A stretch of DNA of 64,000 nucleotides from Methylobacterium longum. Its GTDB lineage: Bacteria; Pseudomonadota; Alphaproteobacteria; Rhizobiales; Beijerinckiaceae. Below are positions 28,056 to 39,537 of the stretch, in pieces. Each line of letters opens with the position of its first letter. Position 1 is the first letter of the stretch. Both the position numbers and the translations under genes were made by a program. Location of the stretch: positions 61,243-125,242 of the forward strand of contig NZ_BPQS01000014.1 in assembly GCF_022179385.1 (NCBI RefSeq). The letters are read 5' to 3'. Below the pieces are notes generated by a model. It did no database searches. It was not told where the DNA came from and was given only the letters and a program-made list of their open reading frames with translations.

Positions 28056-29120
28056 CTACGAGGCGTGACCGGCGAGGCTCCCGGCTTTGAGTGCCGGCAC
28101 CTGGGCCGCCGAGCGAAGGGGAGCGTCGCCGCGGCCCGCCGCCTCGCGGAGGAAGTCCACGGTCGGCGGATCGTTGCGCCAGCCCTGCACGCGCTGGGAG
28201 ACCAGCAGGTTCCGCGCGCGCCGGTCGTAGTTCGCGTACGAGGCCGCCACGAACTCGGCCCGGCTCATGGTGCGGGCGGGACCGGAGCGGCGCGTCTCCG
28301 CCTTGAAGAACAGGGCGCTGCCCGGGATGCCGTAGTGCTGGGCGATCTCGGGATAGACCGGCCAGCTGCCCTGGCCGCCGAGATCGTCCGGCAGGAAGGC
28401 GTCGAGGTCGCATTCCTCGAAGGGCACGCCGGCTTTGGTCAGGAGGCCCCGGGTGAGATCGCAGACCACGTAGAGCTTGGTGTGGTTGATCGAGTGCATG
28501 AAGCAGCCGCGCCGCGCCCAGCGCGTCAGATGCGTGTCGAGGTCATAACCCGCCTGGACGCCCAAACTGCGCAGGTAGGCCACCGACTCGTCCCAGAGAT
28601 TGTAGTAGCCGAGGCGCTCGAATACCGGCTCGGCGAACAACCGCAGCGCCTGCGCCTGCGACAGACCCGCGAGGTAGGCGTAGAGCGTGACGGCCGAGTG
28701 CGAATGTCCCATCGGCCCGGAGATCAGGCCGTTGAGCGTCACGTGATCCTGCACGCCGACATGGACGAGGTCGGGATGGTAGGCGCCGAACACGATGGTC
28801 GGAATCAGGCGGACCTTGGGATGGGTGCGCAGCGTGTCGATCGTGCCGCCGCCCTTGAACCGGGGCAGGTAGATGCTGGAGAAAACGTGATCGTAGCCGT
28901 CCGCGTGCGCCATCAGGTCGGCGAGTCGCGGGAAGCGTCGCGCCGCCGTGAAGGCGGAGACGAAGTCCACGTGTGCGTCGGGCAGCAGGTAGCGCATCGC
29001 CTTGGCGATCGCGCCGGCCTGACACACGCCGATCACGAGGATGCGCGGAGAGCCGGTCCGCTTCTTTCCGAATTGCGCGAGCCGGTGCCGCGCGCGCCAG
29101 AGGCTATCGACGGTCAACAT
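28056..29120 (-). CDS. WcbI-like polysaccharide biosynthesis protein
   Basis: A 354-residue protein that I place in the WcbI family (putative acetyltransferases of capsule and surface polysaccharide synthesis) from the opening RILVIGVCQAGAIAKAMRYLLP, where WcbI proteins have GNCQ, and from the segment LIPTIVFGAYHPDLVHV. No signal peptide or membrane helix is seen. The Cys of the motif is kept but the Asn is replaced by Val. It is followed by the alpha/beta hydrolase on the same strand. No glycosyltransferases are nearby, so a capsule role is not supported by context. Confidence 0.6.
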   Translation of the reverse strand: MLTVDSLWRARHRLAQFGKKRTGSPRILVIGVCQAGAIAKAMRYLLPDAHVDFVSAFTAARRFPRLADLMAHADGYDHVFSSIYLPRFKGGGTIDTLRTHPKVRLIPTIVFGAYHPDLVHVGVQDHVTLNGLISGPMGHSHSAVTLYAYLAGLSQAQALRLFAEPVFERLGYYNLWDESVAYLRSLGVQAGYDLDTHLTRWARRGCFMHSINHTKLYVVCDLTRGLLTKAGVPFEECDLDAFLPDDLGGQGSWPVYPEIAQHYGIPGSALFFKAETRRSGPARTMSRAEFVAASYANYDRRARNLLVSQRVQGWRNDPPTVDFLREAAGRGDAPLRSAAQVPALKAGSLAGHAS

Positions 29121-29949
29121 CCGGCTTCAATCGCATGTCCGCCGGCCGCGGGCAAACGGCTCTGTCGGCCTGGGGCGCCGTCGATCCAGGATCGGTCCGC
29201 CATGGCCACGCCGACACCGGGCATTGGGGGAAAGCCTCCGCCGTCGTCGCTCCCGTCCCCGTCGGAGGACGCCGCGGATGGCTCCCGCACCGTGATTTGT
29301 CGACCAGCCGTGTCGACGCCAAAGGGCGCAAATGGCAATGCGGTCGATTTTAAGAGACGGATTGAAGATATTGTAGGGTGATGTTGAGGCGTAATCTAGT
29401 AAATCCAGGATGTGGTAATACATACTTTATGCGGATTGGGTTGAGGGATCTTGCCTGGGACAACATTTGAGCTGGGATGATCTGCCATTGACAGGGATAT
29501 CCTGTGGCGCGCACATTCGACATCGCAGAGCATGAAGCTCAAGAATCGCGCACCTCCGGGCATGACGACCGCCGGGTGCCCGTCGAGCGAGGTGACTCGC
29601 CTCCGTCCGCGAAGTGTCGGGGCCTTACAGGTTTCATGTCTGTGCCTACCGGGTTGCGTGTAGACGATCCAGAATCGGCACGTCGGGTCGATGGGTTTCG
29701 ACCCGTTTGTGACGCTGCATGGGCGTGAGGCGACGGCGGACGCGATCAGAGCGTCCACTGGCCCGATCGTTCTTGTTGGCGATCCGGCCTGGGCAATCGT
29801 CGGTATCGGCGTCCCCGCAATTCCAAGGTTCCTGTTTGAGGGGCCGATCGCCAAGAATGCAGCAAGTACAGTTGAGATATCGTCCCATCAGCGATCGTAG
29901 TGTTCTGTCAGCGAAGCCGGGGTGGGTTTGGGCAGGAGGAGGGGTCGCA
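29121..29949. other. Long low-GC region without a convincing gene
   Basis: 829 bases between the WcbI-like gene and the orphan protein. From about 29320 to 29520 the sequence is far less GC-rich than the rest of the window. It holds a TTGACA (29488-29493) overlapping the inverted repeat ACAGG-N5-CCTGT (29491-29505), possibly a regulated promoter pointing right. A short frame at 29691-29900 (69 codons) has mixed codon use and no homologue I recognise; it could be a gene remnant. No tRNA, transposase or integrase signs are visible. Confidence 0.5.
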
Positions 29950-30630
29950 ATGGACCACATACCGTCGATGGCCGCGATCTCCGCGGCGACGCAGAAAGCG
30001 CAAGCGGCCGACGCGGCTTCACTCACGGTGGCGAAGGAACTCGAAACGCCGGTCGCGGCGGGGCTCGATCCGCGGTCGATCTACACGCTGTCGCCGGTCG
30101 CGGCCGACGCCGTGCTGTCACTCGCGCAGAGCAGGACGCAGGCAGTCCAGACTGCGGAATTCGGCACGCGATACGGGCACGGCGCTCAAGCTGCCGACGC
30201 GGTGATCGCCACGGCCGTGACGGCGACGCCGATCATCACGACGGAGCCCACGAAGTCGGTCAGCGCCGCGAATCGGAACTGGAACGAGGATGTCCGGCTG
30301 CAGCCCGTCGTATTCCGGAAGGTCGGCGCCGATCTGACCGTCCGATACGACAACCCGCGGGTGATGGCGGCGTGGAGCGCGGCGTTCCCGGATATCGCGG
30401 GCCGGAAGTTCCGTGGTCTTCAGGTCTCGGACACGCACGTCAAGTCGGCGCTCGCCGAGGCCGCGAAGGAGGCCGGGTTCAACGGACGGCAGACGGATAT
30501 CTACCTTCTCTGCAACAGTGAGAAGTTCAAGGCTTTCAGCGACGACCATCCGGGTACGAAGATCAACTGGATCAACATCGACGACGATGACATCCTGCTG
30601 TTCTGGCCGAAAGAGGCGGACCCGGACTAG
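29950..30630 (+). CDS. Orphan hypothetical protein
   Basis: A 226-residue protein with no family I recognise. The ATG at 29950 has GGAGGAGGGG upstream, and third positions are GC-rich as in real genes of this genome. The first 100 residues are rich in Ala, Thr and Ser and look flexible. The second half (about 110-226) looks folded, with alternating strands and helices, and ends in an acidic tail around NIDDDDILLFWP. No signal peptide or membrane segment. It follows the low-GC region, so it may be acquired. Confidence 0.7.
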   Translation: MDHIPSMAAISAATQKAQAADAASLTVAKELETPVAAGLDPRSIYTLSPVAADAVLSLAQSRTQAVQTAEFGTRYGHGAQAADAVIATAVTATPIITTEPTKSVSAANRNWNEDVRLQPVVFRKVGADLTVRYDNPRVMAAWSAAFPDIAGRKFRGLQVSDTHVKSALAEAAKEAGFNGRQTDIYLLCNSEKFKAFSDDHPGTKINWINIDDDDILLFWPKEADPD

Positions 30631-30686
30631 GTGATCGTCGTCGCGGGCGCAGCCGCTCTCACGGAGGCGCCCGCTCGCCGTTTGCC

Positions 30687-32938
<2,252 letters not shown>

Positions 32939-32994
32939 GGCGCTGCTGCGCCCGCAACGAGTGCCCGGGCTCGAGGGATCGCGACGCTCCGGCG

Positions 32995-34860
32995 TTACGC
33001 CGCCTCGATCTCCGCGCTCACGGTCAGCCACTCTTCCTCGGCGGCCGCGAGCGCACTCGCCGCATCCGACCGCATCTTGGCGATCTCGCCGGCCTTGGCG
33101 GCGTTCTCGCGGAAGGCGGACCCGTCCTCCAGGGCGGCGTCGATCTTCTGGATCGCGGCGGTCAGCTTCGCCATCCGCGCCTCGATCGCTTCCAGCCGCT
33201 TCCGGAGCGGCGCCAGGGCCGCGCGCCGCTCGACGCCGGCACGGCGCGCCTCGGCCTTCTGGCCGCCGGAGGATTCGGCGTCGCGCTCCACCTCGCGCTC
33301 CGGGCCCGACAGGACGAACCGCCGGTAATCGTCCATATCGCCGTCGAAGGTCTTCACCGTGCCGTCAGCGACCAGCCACAGCCGGTCGGCGCAGGCCTCC
33401 ACCAGGAAACGGTCGTGGGAGACCAGGATCACCGCACCCTCGTAGTCGTTGATCGCCTCCACGAGGGCCTGCCGGCTCTCGATGTCGAGGTGGTTGGTCG
33501 GCTCGTCGAGGATCAGGAGGTGCGGCCCGTGGAAGGCCGCGAGGCCCATCAGCAGCCGCGCCTTCTCGCCGCCCGACAGCTTCTCCACCGGCGTGTCGGA
33601 CTTGTTGGCGCCGAAGCCCAGCCGGGCGGTGGCCGAGCGCACCTTCGCCTCGGGCACGTCCGGCATCAGGGTCCGGACATGCGCGTAAGCGCTCTCGGCG
33701 GGACGCAACTCGTCGAGCTGGTGCTGGGCGAAATACGCCACCTCCATCTTGGACGACCTTTTGACCTCGCCTGCGAGCGGCCCGAGCCGACCGCCGATCA
33801 GCTTGCAGAAGGTCGACTTGCCGTTGCCGTTGGCCCCCAGCAGCGCGACCCGGTCGTCGGGGGCGAGGCTCAGATCGAGGCCGGTGAGCACGATCCGGTC
33901 ACCGTAGCCGGCCTTCACCCGCTCCATGGCGACGATCGGCGGCGATAGCGGCTTCTCCGGGCTCGGCAGATGGATCACCGGCACGTCGTCCTCGATGAGG
34001 GCCGCGATCGGCTCCATCTTGGCGAGCCGCTTCATGCGCGACTGCGCCTGGCGCGCCTTGGTGGCCTTGGCCTTGAACCGGTCGATGAAGCTCTGGAGAT
34101 GCGCCCGTTCGACATCCTGCTTGGCCTTCGCCTTGGCCTGAAGGACGCGCTTCTCGGAGAGCTGCTTGGCGAAGCTCGTGTAGCCGCCGCGATAGATTGT
34201 CAGCTTTCCCCGGTCGAGATGGAGGATGTGGTCGACGCTGGTATCCAAAAGGTCGCGGTCGTGGCTGATGATGATCGCGGTGCGCGGGTAACGCTCCAGG
34301 TAGTCGTAGAGCCAGAGCGTGCCCTCGATGTCGAGGTAGTTGGTCGGCTCGTCGAGGAGCAGCAGGTCGGGCTCGGAGAAGAGCACCGCGGCGAGCGCCA
34401 CCCGCATCCGCCAACCGCCGGAGAAGTCCGCGCAGGGCCGCGCCTGGGCGGCCGCGTCGAAGCCCAGCCCGTGCAGGATCGCGGCGGCGCGGGCGGGCGC
34501 CGAATGCGCACCGATATCCACGAGCCGGGTCTCGATCTCGGCCCGGCGCAGGCCGTCCGCGTGCTCGGCCTCCGCGATCAGGCGGGTGCGTTCGGTGTCG
34601 GCGGCCAGCACGACGGTGTGCAGGGTCTTGGGACCTGCGGGAGCCTCCTGCGCGACGGCGCCGATTCGCATGCCCTTGGGCAGCCCGATCGACTTCGCAT
34701 CCACCGGCAGATCGCCCAGGATGGCCTTGAACAGCGTGGTCTTGCCCGCGCCGTTCCGGCCGACGAGCCCGACACGGGCTCCCTCCGGGATCGTGAAGTT
34801 CGCCGCGTCGAGGATCAGGCGGTCGCCGATGCGGTAGGTGAGGTCGTTGACGCGGAGCAT
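32995..34860 (-). CDS. ABC-F family ATPase (YheS/Uup-like)
   Basis: A 621-residue soluble protein with two ABC domains and no membrane segments. Each has Walker A (GRNGAGKTT near 35; GANGNGKST near 345), a signature (FSGGWRMR; LSGGEKAR) and Walker B with ABC-F type DEPTNYLD/DEPTNHLD. The linker between domains (about 235-310) is basic and helical, and the C-terminus (about 530-621) is a predicted coiled coil. ABC-F proteins act on the ribosome in translation quality control or antibiotic protection. No obvious partner genes. Confidence 0.92.
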   Translation of the reverse strand: MLRVNDLTYRIGDRLILDAANFTIPEGARVGLVGRNGAGKTTLFKAILGDLPVDAKSIGLPKGMRIGAVAQEAPAGPKTLHTVVLAADTERTRLIAEAEHADGLRRAEIETRLVDIGAHSAPARAAAILHGLGFDAAAQARPCADFSGGWRMRVALAAVLFSEPDLLLLDEPTNYLDIEGTLWLYDYLERYPRTAIIISHDRDLLDTSVDHILHLDRGKLTIYRGGYTSFAKQLSEKRVLQAKAKAKQDVERAHLQSFIDRFKAKATKARQAQSRMKRLAKMEPIAALIEDDVPVIHLPSPEKPLSPPIVAMERVKAGYGDRIVLTGLDLSLAPDDRVALLGANGNGKSTFCKLIGGRLGPLAGEVKRSSKMEVAYFAQHQLDELRPAESAYAHVRTLMPDVPEAKVRSATARLGFGANKSDTPVEKLSGGEKARLLMGLAAFHGPHLLILDEPTNHLDIESRQALVEAINDYEGAVILVSHDRFLVEACADRLWLVADGTVKTFDGDMDDYRRFVLSGPEREVERDAESSGGQKAEARRAGVERRAALAPLRKRLEAIEARMAKLTAAIQKIDAALEDGSAFRENAAKAGEIAKMRSDAASALAAAEEEWLTVSAEIEAA

Positions 34861-35183
34861 GGCGGCGTTCTGGCGGTCCGGACGCGGCGAGGCAAGCGCC
34901 CTGCCGGCGCGCAGGGCCCGCGCGTTCGTCCGCAAGCACAGGAACAGTCCCGGGCCCTATTGCCCGTCCTGAAAGTCGCTCAACCGCCGACATTTTAACG
35001 GTTTCGCATCAAAGCTGCGTCAGTATCTGCCGACTAGCCTGCGAATGAAGGCACCGGCCGCTCTGCCGGTACGATCGCGAAGGCAGGCGGATCAGTATTG
35101 CGTGGTGACGCGTCGCGCGAGCGGCGCGGCGCAGCCTGCGGTCATCGTACGCTCGGGAGGGAGCGGACGACGGGAGCGAAATC
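34861..35183. other. Intergenic region between divergent genes
   Basis: 323 bases between the ABC-F gene (minus) and the HD-GYP gene (plus). The part around 34975-35045 is lower in GC and is the likely promoter zone for both. I find no convincing coding frame, hairpin with T-run or RNA gene. Confidence 0.45.
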
Positions 35184-36263
35184 TTGGGCCGGACCCTGAT
35201 CCTCACCGACGATACCAGCCGCGGCGAGCGCCTCGCGCGCAACCTCGGCGCCGGCGGAAGCGTGACGCTCCACGATCTCTACGGCGATGCCGTGCCGCCC
35301 AGCGGATCCTCGCTGATCATCAGCGACGTCAGCGCGCTGACCTCCGAATCCGTGCGTCGCCTGCGCCAGGCGCTCGCCGTCGCGCGGGGCGCCGGCACGC
35401 CGTTCCTCGCCCTGATCCACGGCAATCTGGGCCGCGGTGAGATCCAGGCGACGGCCCTCGGGGCGACTCGGGTCCTGCCGGCGTCTGTGGCGGGTGCCAT
35501 GCTGCTCAACGCGGTCGCCGCTTTGACCGGAAGCCCCGGACCGGCCAGGGCGGCCGGCGTCGCGCGCGGTTCCCTGCTGCGGGATCAGGTCGACGGCGCG
35601 CGCCAAGCCTTCGCGGCCATCTTCCGTCCGGATCGGATGCCCGAGCCCGCGATCGTCGAGTCCGGCGCCGTGCTGGTGAACCGCGCCGTCCGCGAGGCGA
35701 AGATTCGGGATTGGCTCACCATCGTCGCCAACTTCGATGACGTGACCCACCGGCACTGCCTGAGCGTCGCCGGTCTGGCCGCTGCCTTCGCGCGGCAGCT
35801 GGGCCTGAACGAGGTGGATTCGAACCACCTGATCAAGGGCGCGCTGCTCCACGATATCGGCAAGGCCAAGATCTCCCTCGCCATCCTGAACAAGCCGGCG
35901 CCGCTGACGCCGGAGGAGCGGGTCGAGATGAGCCGTCACCCGGCGCTCGGGTACGACATGCTCCTCGCAGGCGGCTACGACACGCTGACGCTGGCGGTGG
36001 TCCGCTCGCACCACGAATACCTCGACGGCACCGGCTATCCGGACCGGCTCCACGGTCGGGAGATCCCGGACCTCGTCCGTCTGATCACGATCTGCGACAT
36101 CTTCGCGGCGCTGATCGAGGAGCGGCCCTACAAGAGGCCGAAACCGGCTCATGAAGCCTTCGCGGTCCTGGAGGGGATGGACGCGAAGCTCGACGTCGAC
36201 CTCGTGCGCGCCTTCGGCGGCGTCGCGACGGCCTGCGAGACGCCCGTGCGGGCATCCGCCTGA
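35184..36263 (+). CDS. HD-GYP cyclic-di-GMP phosphodiesterase with degenerate receiver
   Basis: A 359-residue protein. Residues 1 to about 125 have a receiver-like fold (LILTDDTSRGERLARNL, SLIISDVSAL) that looks degenerate. The C-terminal HD-GYP domain is intact: H223-D224 in HDIGK, and HHEYLDGTGYP at 276-286. The family hydrolyses cyclic-di-GMP. The start is a TTG preceded by GGGAG at seven bases; no ATG or GTG further upstream is supported. Monocistronic, convergent with lpxC. Confidence 0.85.
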   Translation: MGRTLILTDDTSRGERLARNLGAGGSVTLHDLYGDAVPPSGSSLIISDVSALTSESVRRLRQALAVARGAGTPFLALIHGNLGRGEIQATALGATRVLPASVAGAMLLNAVAALTGSPGPARAAGVARGSLLRDQVDGARQAFAAIFRPDRMPEPAIVESGAVLVNRAVREAKIRDWLTIVANFDDVTHRHCLSVAGLAAAFARQLGLNEVDSNHLIKGALLHDIGKAKISLAILNKPAPLTPEERVEMSRHPALGYDMLLAGGYDTLTLAVVRSHHEYLDGTGYPDRLHGREIPDLVRLITICDIFAALIEERPYKRPKPAHEAFAVLEGMDAKLDVDLVRAFGGVATACETPVRASA

Positions 36264-36279
36264 TCCGGCACGGTTCGTC

Positions 36280-37191
36280 TCAGGTCAGGTCCCACGCCGC
36301 TTCGTCCCGCATCAGCGCCGCCACCAGGGCGTGGTTCAGCTCGTGCCCGGTATGCAGGGCGGTGATCCGTCCCTCGATCGGGTGACCTGCCAGGGCGAGA
36401 TCGCCGACGAGATCGAGGATGCGGTGGCGCACCGGCTCGCCCGGAACCCGCATCCCGCCGAGGACACGGCCGCGCACCAGCAGCGCCGCCGAGCGCGGCG
36501 ACACCCCCTGCAGGAAGCTCTTCCGGGTGAGGCACCCGTAGGCACGCCCGGCCATCGCCCGGCCGAATCGGCCGAAGCTGCGCGAAGGCGCGATCTCGCG
36601 CTCGAAGGTCTCCGGGCTGAGGCTACCCGACCAGTCGATCGCGCCGAAATACGCGAGGGCGACATGGCCCGTCAGGTGCAGCCCGGGGCCGGGTTCGATC
36701 CACAGGCGGCGCTGACCGCACTCGACCGTGACGGCGCGGCGGACCCGGATGACGCGGCAGGGTGCCGCCTGCTCGATCCGCCCGGCGGACCGGATCGCCT
36801 GGCACCACGGCGTGGCGCTCCCGTCGAAGATCGGCAGCTCGTCGGCGTCGATCTCGGCCAGCGCGTTGTCGATCCGCAGGGCGCTCAGGGACGCCATCAG
36901 GTGTTCGATGGTCCGGACGAAGACGCCCTCGCGCCGGATCGCCGACGAGAGCGGCTGCGGTTCACGGTAGGGCCAGAGCGCGGGCACGTCGACGCAGCGG
37001 CCGTCCTTGAGGCGGCGACGGAAGATGATGCCGTGTCCCGAAGGCGCCGGGCTGACACGAACAGTGGCGTGGCGTCCGGAATGGAGACTGTGCCCGGACC
37101 GCTCGAACGAAGCCGCGAGGGTGGCCTGTGGGCGACGTGGCGGTGCGGCGGCACAGGAAGCGTCGCGCGGGACTCTGATCTCGTGAAACAT
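36280..37191 (-). CDS. lpxC: UDP-3-O-acyl-N-acetylglucosamine deacetylase
   Basis: A 303-residue LpxC. The active site is complete: E96-H97 (TIEHLMASL), H256 and D260 (VRHRILDLVGDL) and H283 (HTGHELNHAL), matching E. coli E78/H79, H238/D242 and H265. The enzyme performs the committed step of lipid A synthesis. The N-terminal 20 residues are extra compared with E. coli. LpxC is usually next to ftsQAZ; here neighbours are an HD-GYP protein and a Crp regulator, so this may be a second copy. ATG at 37191 chosen by alignment; a TTG at 37263 is less likely. Confidence 0.9.
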   Translation of the reverse strand: MFHEIRVPRDASCAAAPPRRPQATLAASFERSGHSLHSGRHATVRVSPAPSGHGIIFRRRLKDGRCVDVPALWPYREPQPLSSAIRREGVFVRTIEHLMASLSALRIDNALAEIDADELPIFDGSATPWCQAIRSAGRIEQAAPCRVIRVRRAVTVECGQRRLWIEPGPGLHLTGHVALAYFGAIDWSGSLSPETFEREIAPSRSFGRFGRAMAGRAYGCLTRKSFLQGVSPRSAALLVRGRVLGGMRVPGEPVRHRILDLVGDLALAGHPIEGRITALHTGHELNHALVAALMRDEAAWDLT

Positions 37192-37436
37192 CGCTGCCGC
37201 GCCCCCACGCGGCGGCGGAAAATAACCCTGGTTCCTGATCCACGCTAATAAACTCCTGTTCAACGGAGCGCGGCTTGACCGCTCTGCCCGCGCCCGTCAC
37301 GATCGCGCCCGCCCGACCGGTCAAGCAGCGCTGCGGCGCTGGTCAGCTTCACCGTGCGGGCTGCTCCCGTCCCCTGATCCGTTGGCCGGCACCCGTCAGG
37401 GCAGGGATGGAGGCCGGAGTTGAGGGAACACGTTCG

Positions 37437-38123
37437 ATGGCGCGGCTGGGCACGATACCGTTCTTCAAGGATCCGGGCATCGAGCTGAGCCCCTACGAGT
37501 CCCGCTGCCACTGGCGCCGGGTCGATGAGAATGAAGTCCTCGTCGACTTCGACGACATCTCTACGGACGTCTACTTCATCGCCTCCGGGGAGGTGCGCAT
37601 CCTGAACCGCACGCAGTCGGGCAAGGAGGTGATCCTCGGCGAGATGCGCGGCGGCGCCTTCTTCGGCGAACTCGCCGCCATCGACGGGATCGGCCGCTCG
37701 GCCAACGTTACGGCGCTCACCCGCGGCGAGGTCTGCGTGGTCCCCGCCGCGGTGTTCCGGCAGATCGTCTTCGCGTCCGAGGCGATCGCCGACCGGCTGT
37801 TCCGGCTGCTCGCCAAGCGCGTGCGCGAGCTGAACACCCGGTTGATGGAGCACGCGCTGCTCGACCTCAAGCACAGGCTCTACGCCGAGCTCCTGCGCCT
37901 GTCGGTGCCGCGCACCGGCGCCTCGGGCGAGCGGGTCGTCTCGCCGCCGCCCTATCATCACGTCCTCGCGGCCCGGATCGGCTGCCGACGTGAGCAGGTC
38001 ACACGGGAATTCACCGCGATGGCGGCCGAGGGGCTGGTCGACCGCACCCGTGGCGCGCTGGTTCTGCGCCGGCCGGACCTGCTGGAAGCGCGCGTGGCCG
38101 AGGCGCTGCGCGAGGATTCCTGA
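37437..38123 (+). CDS. Crp/Fnr-family transcriptional regulator
   Basis: A 228-residue regulator: N-terminal cyclic-nucleotide-type beta barrel (VYFIASGEVRILNRTQSGKEVILGEMRGGAFFGELAAIDG) and a C-terminal winged helix (AARIGCRREQVTREFTAMAAEGLVDR). There is no Fnr cysteine cluster. GAGGGA lies upstream of the ATG at 37437. It ends three bases before the PotA-type ATPase, so it is probably co-transcribed with that importer. The effector is unknown. Confidence 0.88.
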   Translation: MARLGTIPFFKDPGIELSPYESRCHWRRVDENEVLVDFDDISTDVYFIASGEVRILNRTQSGKEVILGEMRGGAFFGELAAIDGIGRSANVTALTRGEVCVVPAAVFRQIVFASEAIADRLFRLLAKRVRELNTRLMEHALLDLKHRLYAELLRLSVPRTGASGERVVSPPPYHHVLAARIGCRREQVTREFTAMAAEGLVDRTRGALVLRRPDLLEARVAEALREDS

Positions 38124-38126
38124 TCC

Positions 38127-39185
38127 TTGCCCGGCACGCCGGCACCGCGCCTGCGGCTTGAGGATCTGACCAAGCTTTACGGCACGCACCGCGCCGTCGA
38201 CGCGGTGACGCTGGATCTGGAGCCCGACGAGTTCTTCTGCCTGCTGGGACCGTCCGGCTGCGGCAAGAGTACACTCCTGCGCATGATCGCCGGGTTCGAG
38301 GTGCCGAGTTCGGGGCACATCCGGCTCGGCGACGAGAACCTCACGGCGCTGCCGCCGCACCGGCGGCCGGTCAACATGATGTTCCAGTCCTACGCCCTGT
38401 TCCCCCACATGAGCGTGGCGTCCAATGTCGGCTACGGCCTCAAGGGCATCGGCCGGGTCGCCGCCGCCGCCCGGGTGGCGGACCTCCTGCGGCTGGTCCG
38501 CCTCGACGGCTTCGGCGACCGCCGGCCCGACACGCTCTCGGGCGGGCAGCGGCAGCGGGTGGCCCTGGCCCGGGCGCTCGCCCGCGAGCCGAAGCTGCTG
38601 CTCCTCGACGAGCCGCTGGGCGCCCTGGATCGTGGCCTGCGGGAGGAGACGCAGGGCGAACTGCGCGCCGTGCAGCGCCGGCTCGGCACCGCCTTCGTGG
38701 TCGTCACGCATGATCCCGAGGAAGCGATGATGCTGGCCGACCGGATCGGCGTCATGGAGGGGGGTCGCCTCGTGCAAGTCGGGAAGCCGGAGGTGCTCTA
38801 CCGGCGTCCGGCCAGCCGCTTCGTGGCCGGGCTGCTCGGCGACGTGAACTTCATCCCCGGCCGCCTGGGATCCGAGGGGTCGGGCGGCGAGCGCCCCGTT
38901 CGGACGCCCCACGGCGACGTGCGGGGCGCGGCGGCGACGCAACTGGCCGAGGGTGCCCCGGTCCTGGTCGCGGTGCGTCCGGAGGATCTGGTCCTCGGAG
39001 CCGACGGGCTCCCCGTCGTCGTCGCCGACGCGACGTTCCTGGGCGACCGTGTGCGTCGCACCCTGCGGCTGCCCGACGGATCGATCCTGCGCGCGAGCGG
39101 TCGACCCGCCGACGCGGACGCGCCCGTGGGGTCCTGGACGCATGTCGGCTTCGCGCCCGAGGCCGCGGTGATCCTGCCGGCATGA
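38127..39185 (+). CDS. Spermidine/putrescine-type ABC transporter ATPase (PotA-like)
   Basis: A 352-residue ATPase with Walker A GPSGCGKST near residue 42, FQSYALFPH, signature LSGGQRQR, LLLLDEPLGALDRGLRE, VTHDPEEAMMLADR and a C-terminal TOBE domain. The pattern fits PotA of polyamine importers. The start is a TTG at 38127 directly after the Crp stop; GAGGA lies upstream. The permeases follow after a 352-base gap. Confidence 0.88.
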   Translation: MPGTPAPRLRLEDLTKLYGTHRAVDAVTLDLEPDEFFCLLGPSGCGKSTLLRMIAGFEVPSSGHIRLGDENLTALPPHRRPVNMMFQSYALFPHMSVASNVGYGLKGIGRVAAAARVADLLRLVRLDGFGDRRPDTLSGGQRQRVALARALAREPKLLLLDEPLGALDRGLREETQGELRAVQRRLGTAFVVVTHDPEEAMMLADRIGVMEGGRLVQVGKPEVLYRRPASRFVAGLLGDVNFIPGRLGSEGSGGERPVRTPHGDVRGAAATQLAEGAPVLVAVRPEDLVLGADGLPVVVADATFLGDRVRRTLRLPDGSILRASGRPADADAPVGSWTHVGFAPEAAVILPA

Positions 39186-39537
39186 GGGCGCTCGCGCCCC
39201 GTACGTGTCGCATCGCCCGCGAGCGCATTGCGGATATGAGGTCCGTCGCGCGTGCGGCCCGATCGATCGCAGCGACGCTGGGACCCGTGCCCGTGGGCGC
39301 GCGCGCCTCCTCGCCGGTGCGGGAGAAAACCCCGGGGAATGCACGGCCTGTACGCGGCGGGACGGCGCGCCTCATCCCGGGACTCCTCGCCCCTCGACCG
39401 GACCCTCATCCCCATCCTCTGCCCGAGGGAAGGGGACGCAGGTCGCACCCCGGTAGCCACACCCTGCCGCAGATCCGCGGACGCCGCGCGACGCGCGGCT
39501 CCCCGTCCTTCGGTGTCCCCAAGCCGAACGGTGCTCC
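39186..39537. other. Gap inside the polyamine-type transporter cluster
   Basis: 352 bases between the ATPase and the first permease. The binding-protein gene expected in this family is absent. I see no frame with coding character; the segment contains short GC-rich palindromic pieces such as GGGCGCTCGCGCCC at the left end, but no clear element. Confidence 0.5.

Noticed and set aside
29396..29854. Minus-strand frame of 152 codons in the low-GC gap
   Set aside because: Mixed codon use, no ribosome site and no recognisable segment; judged non-coding.
29691..29900. 69-codon plus-strand frame in the low-GC gap
   Set aside because: Some protein-like stretches, but no ribosome site or known family; kept only as a possible remnant in the gap description.
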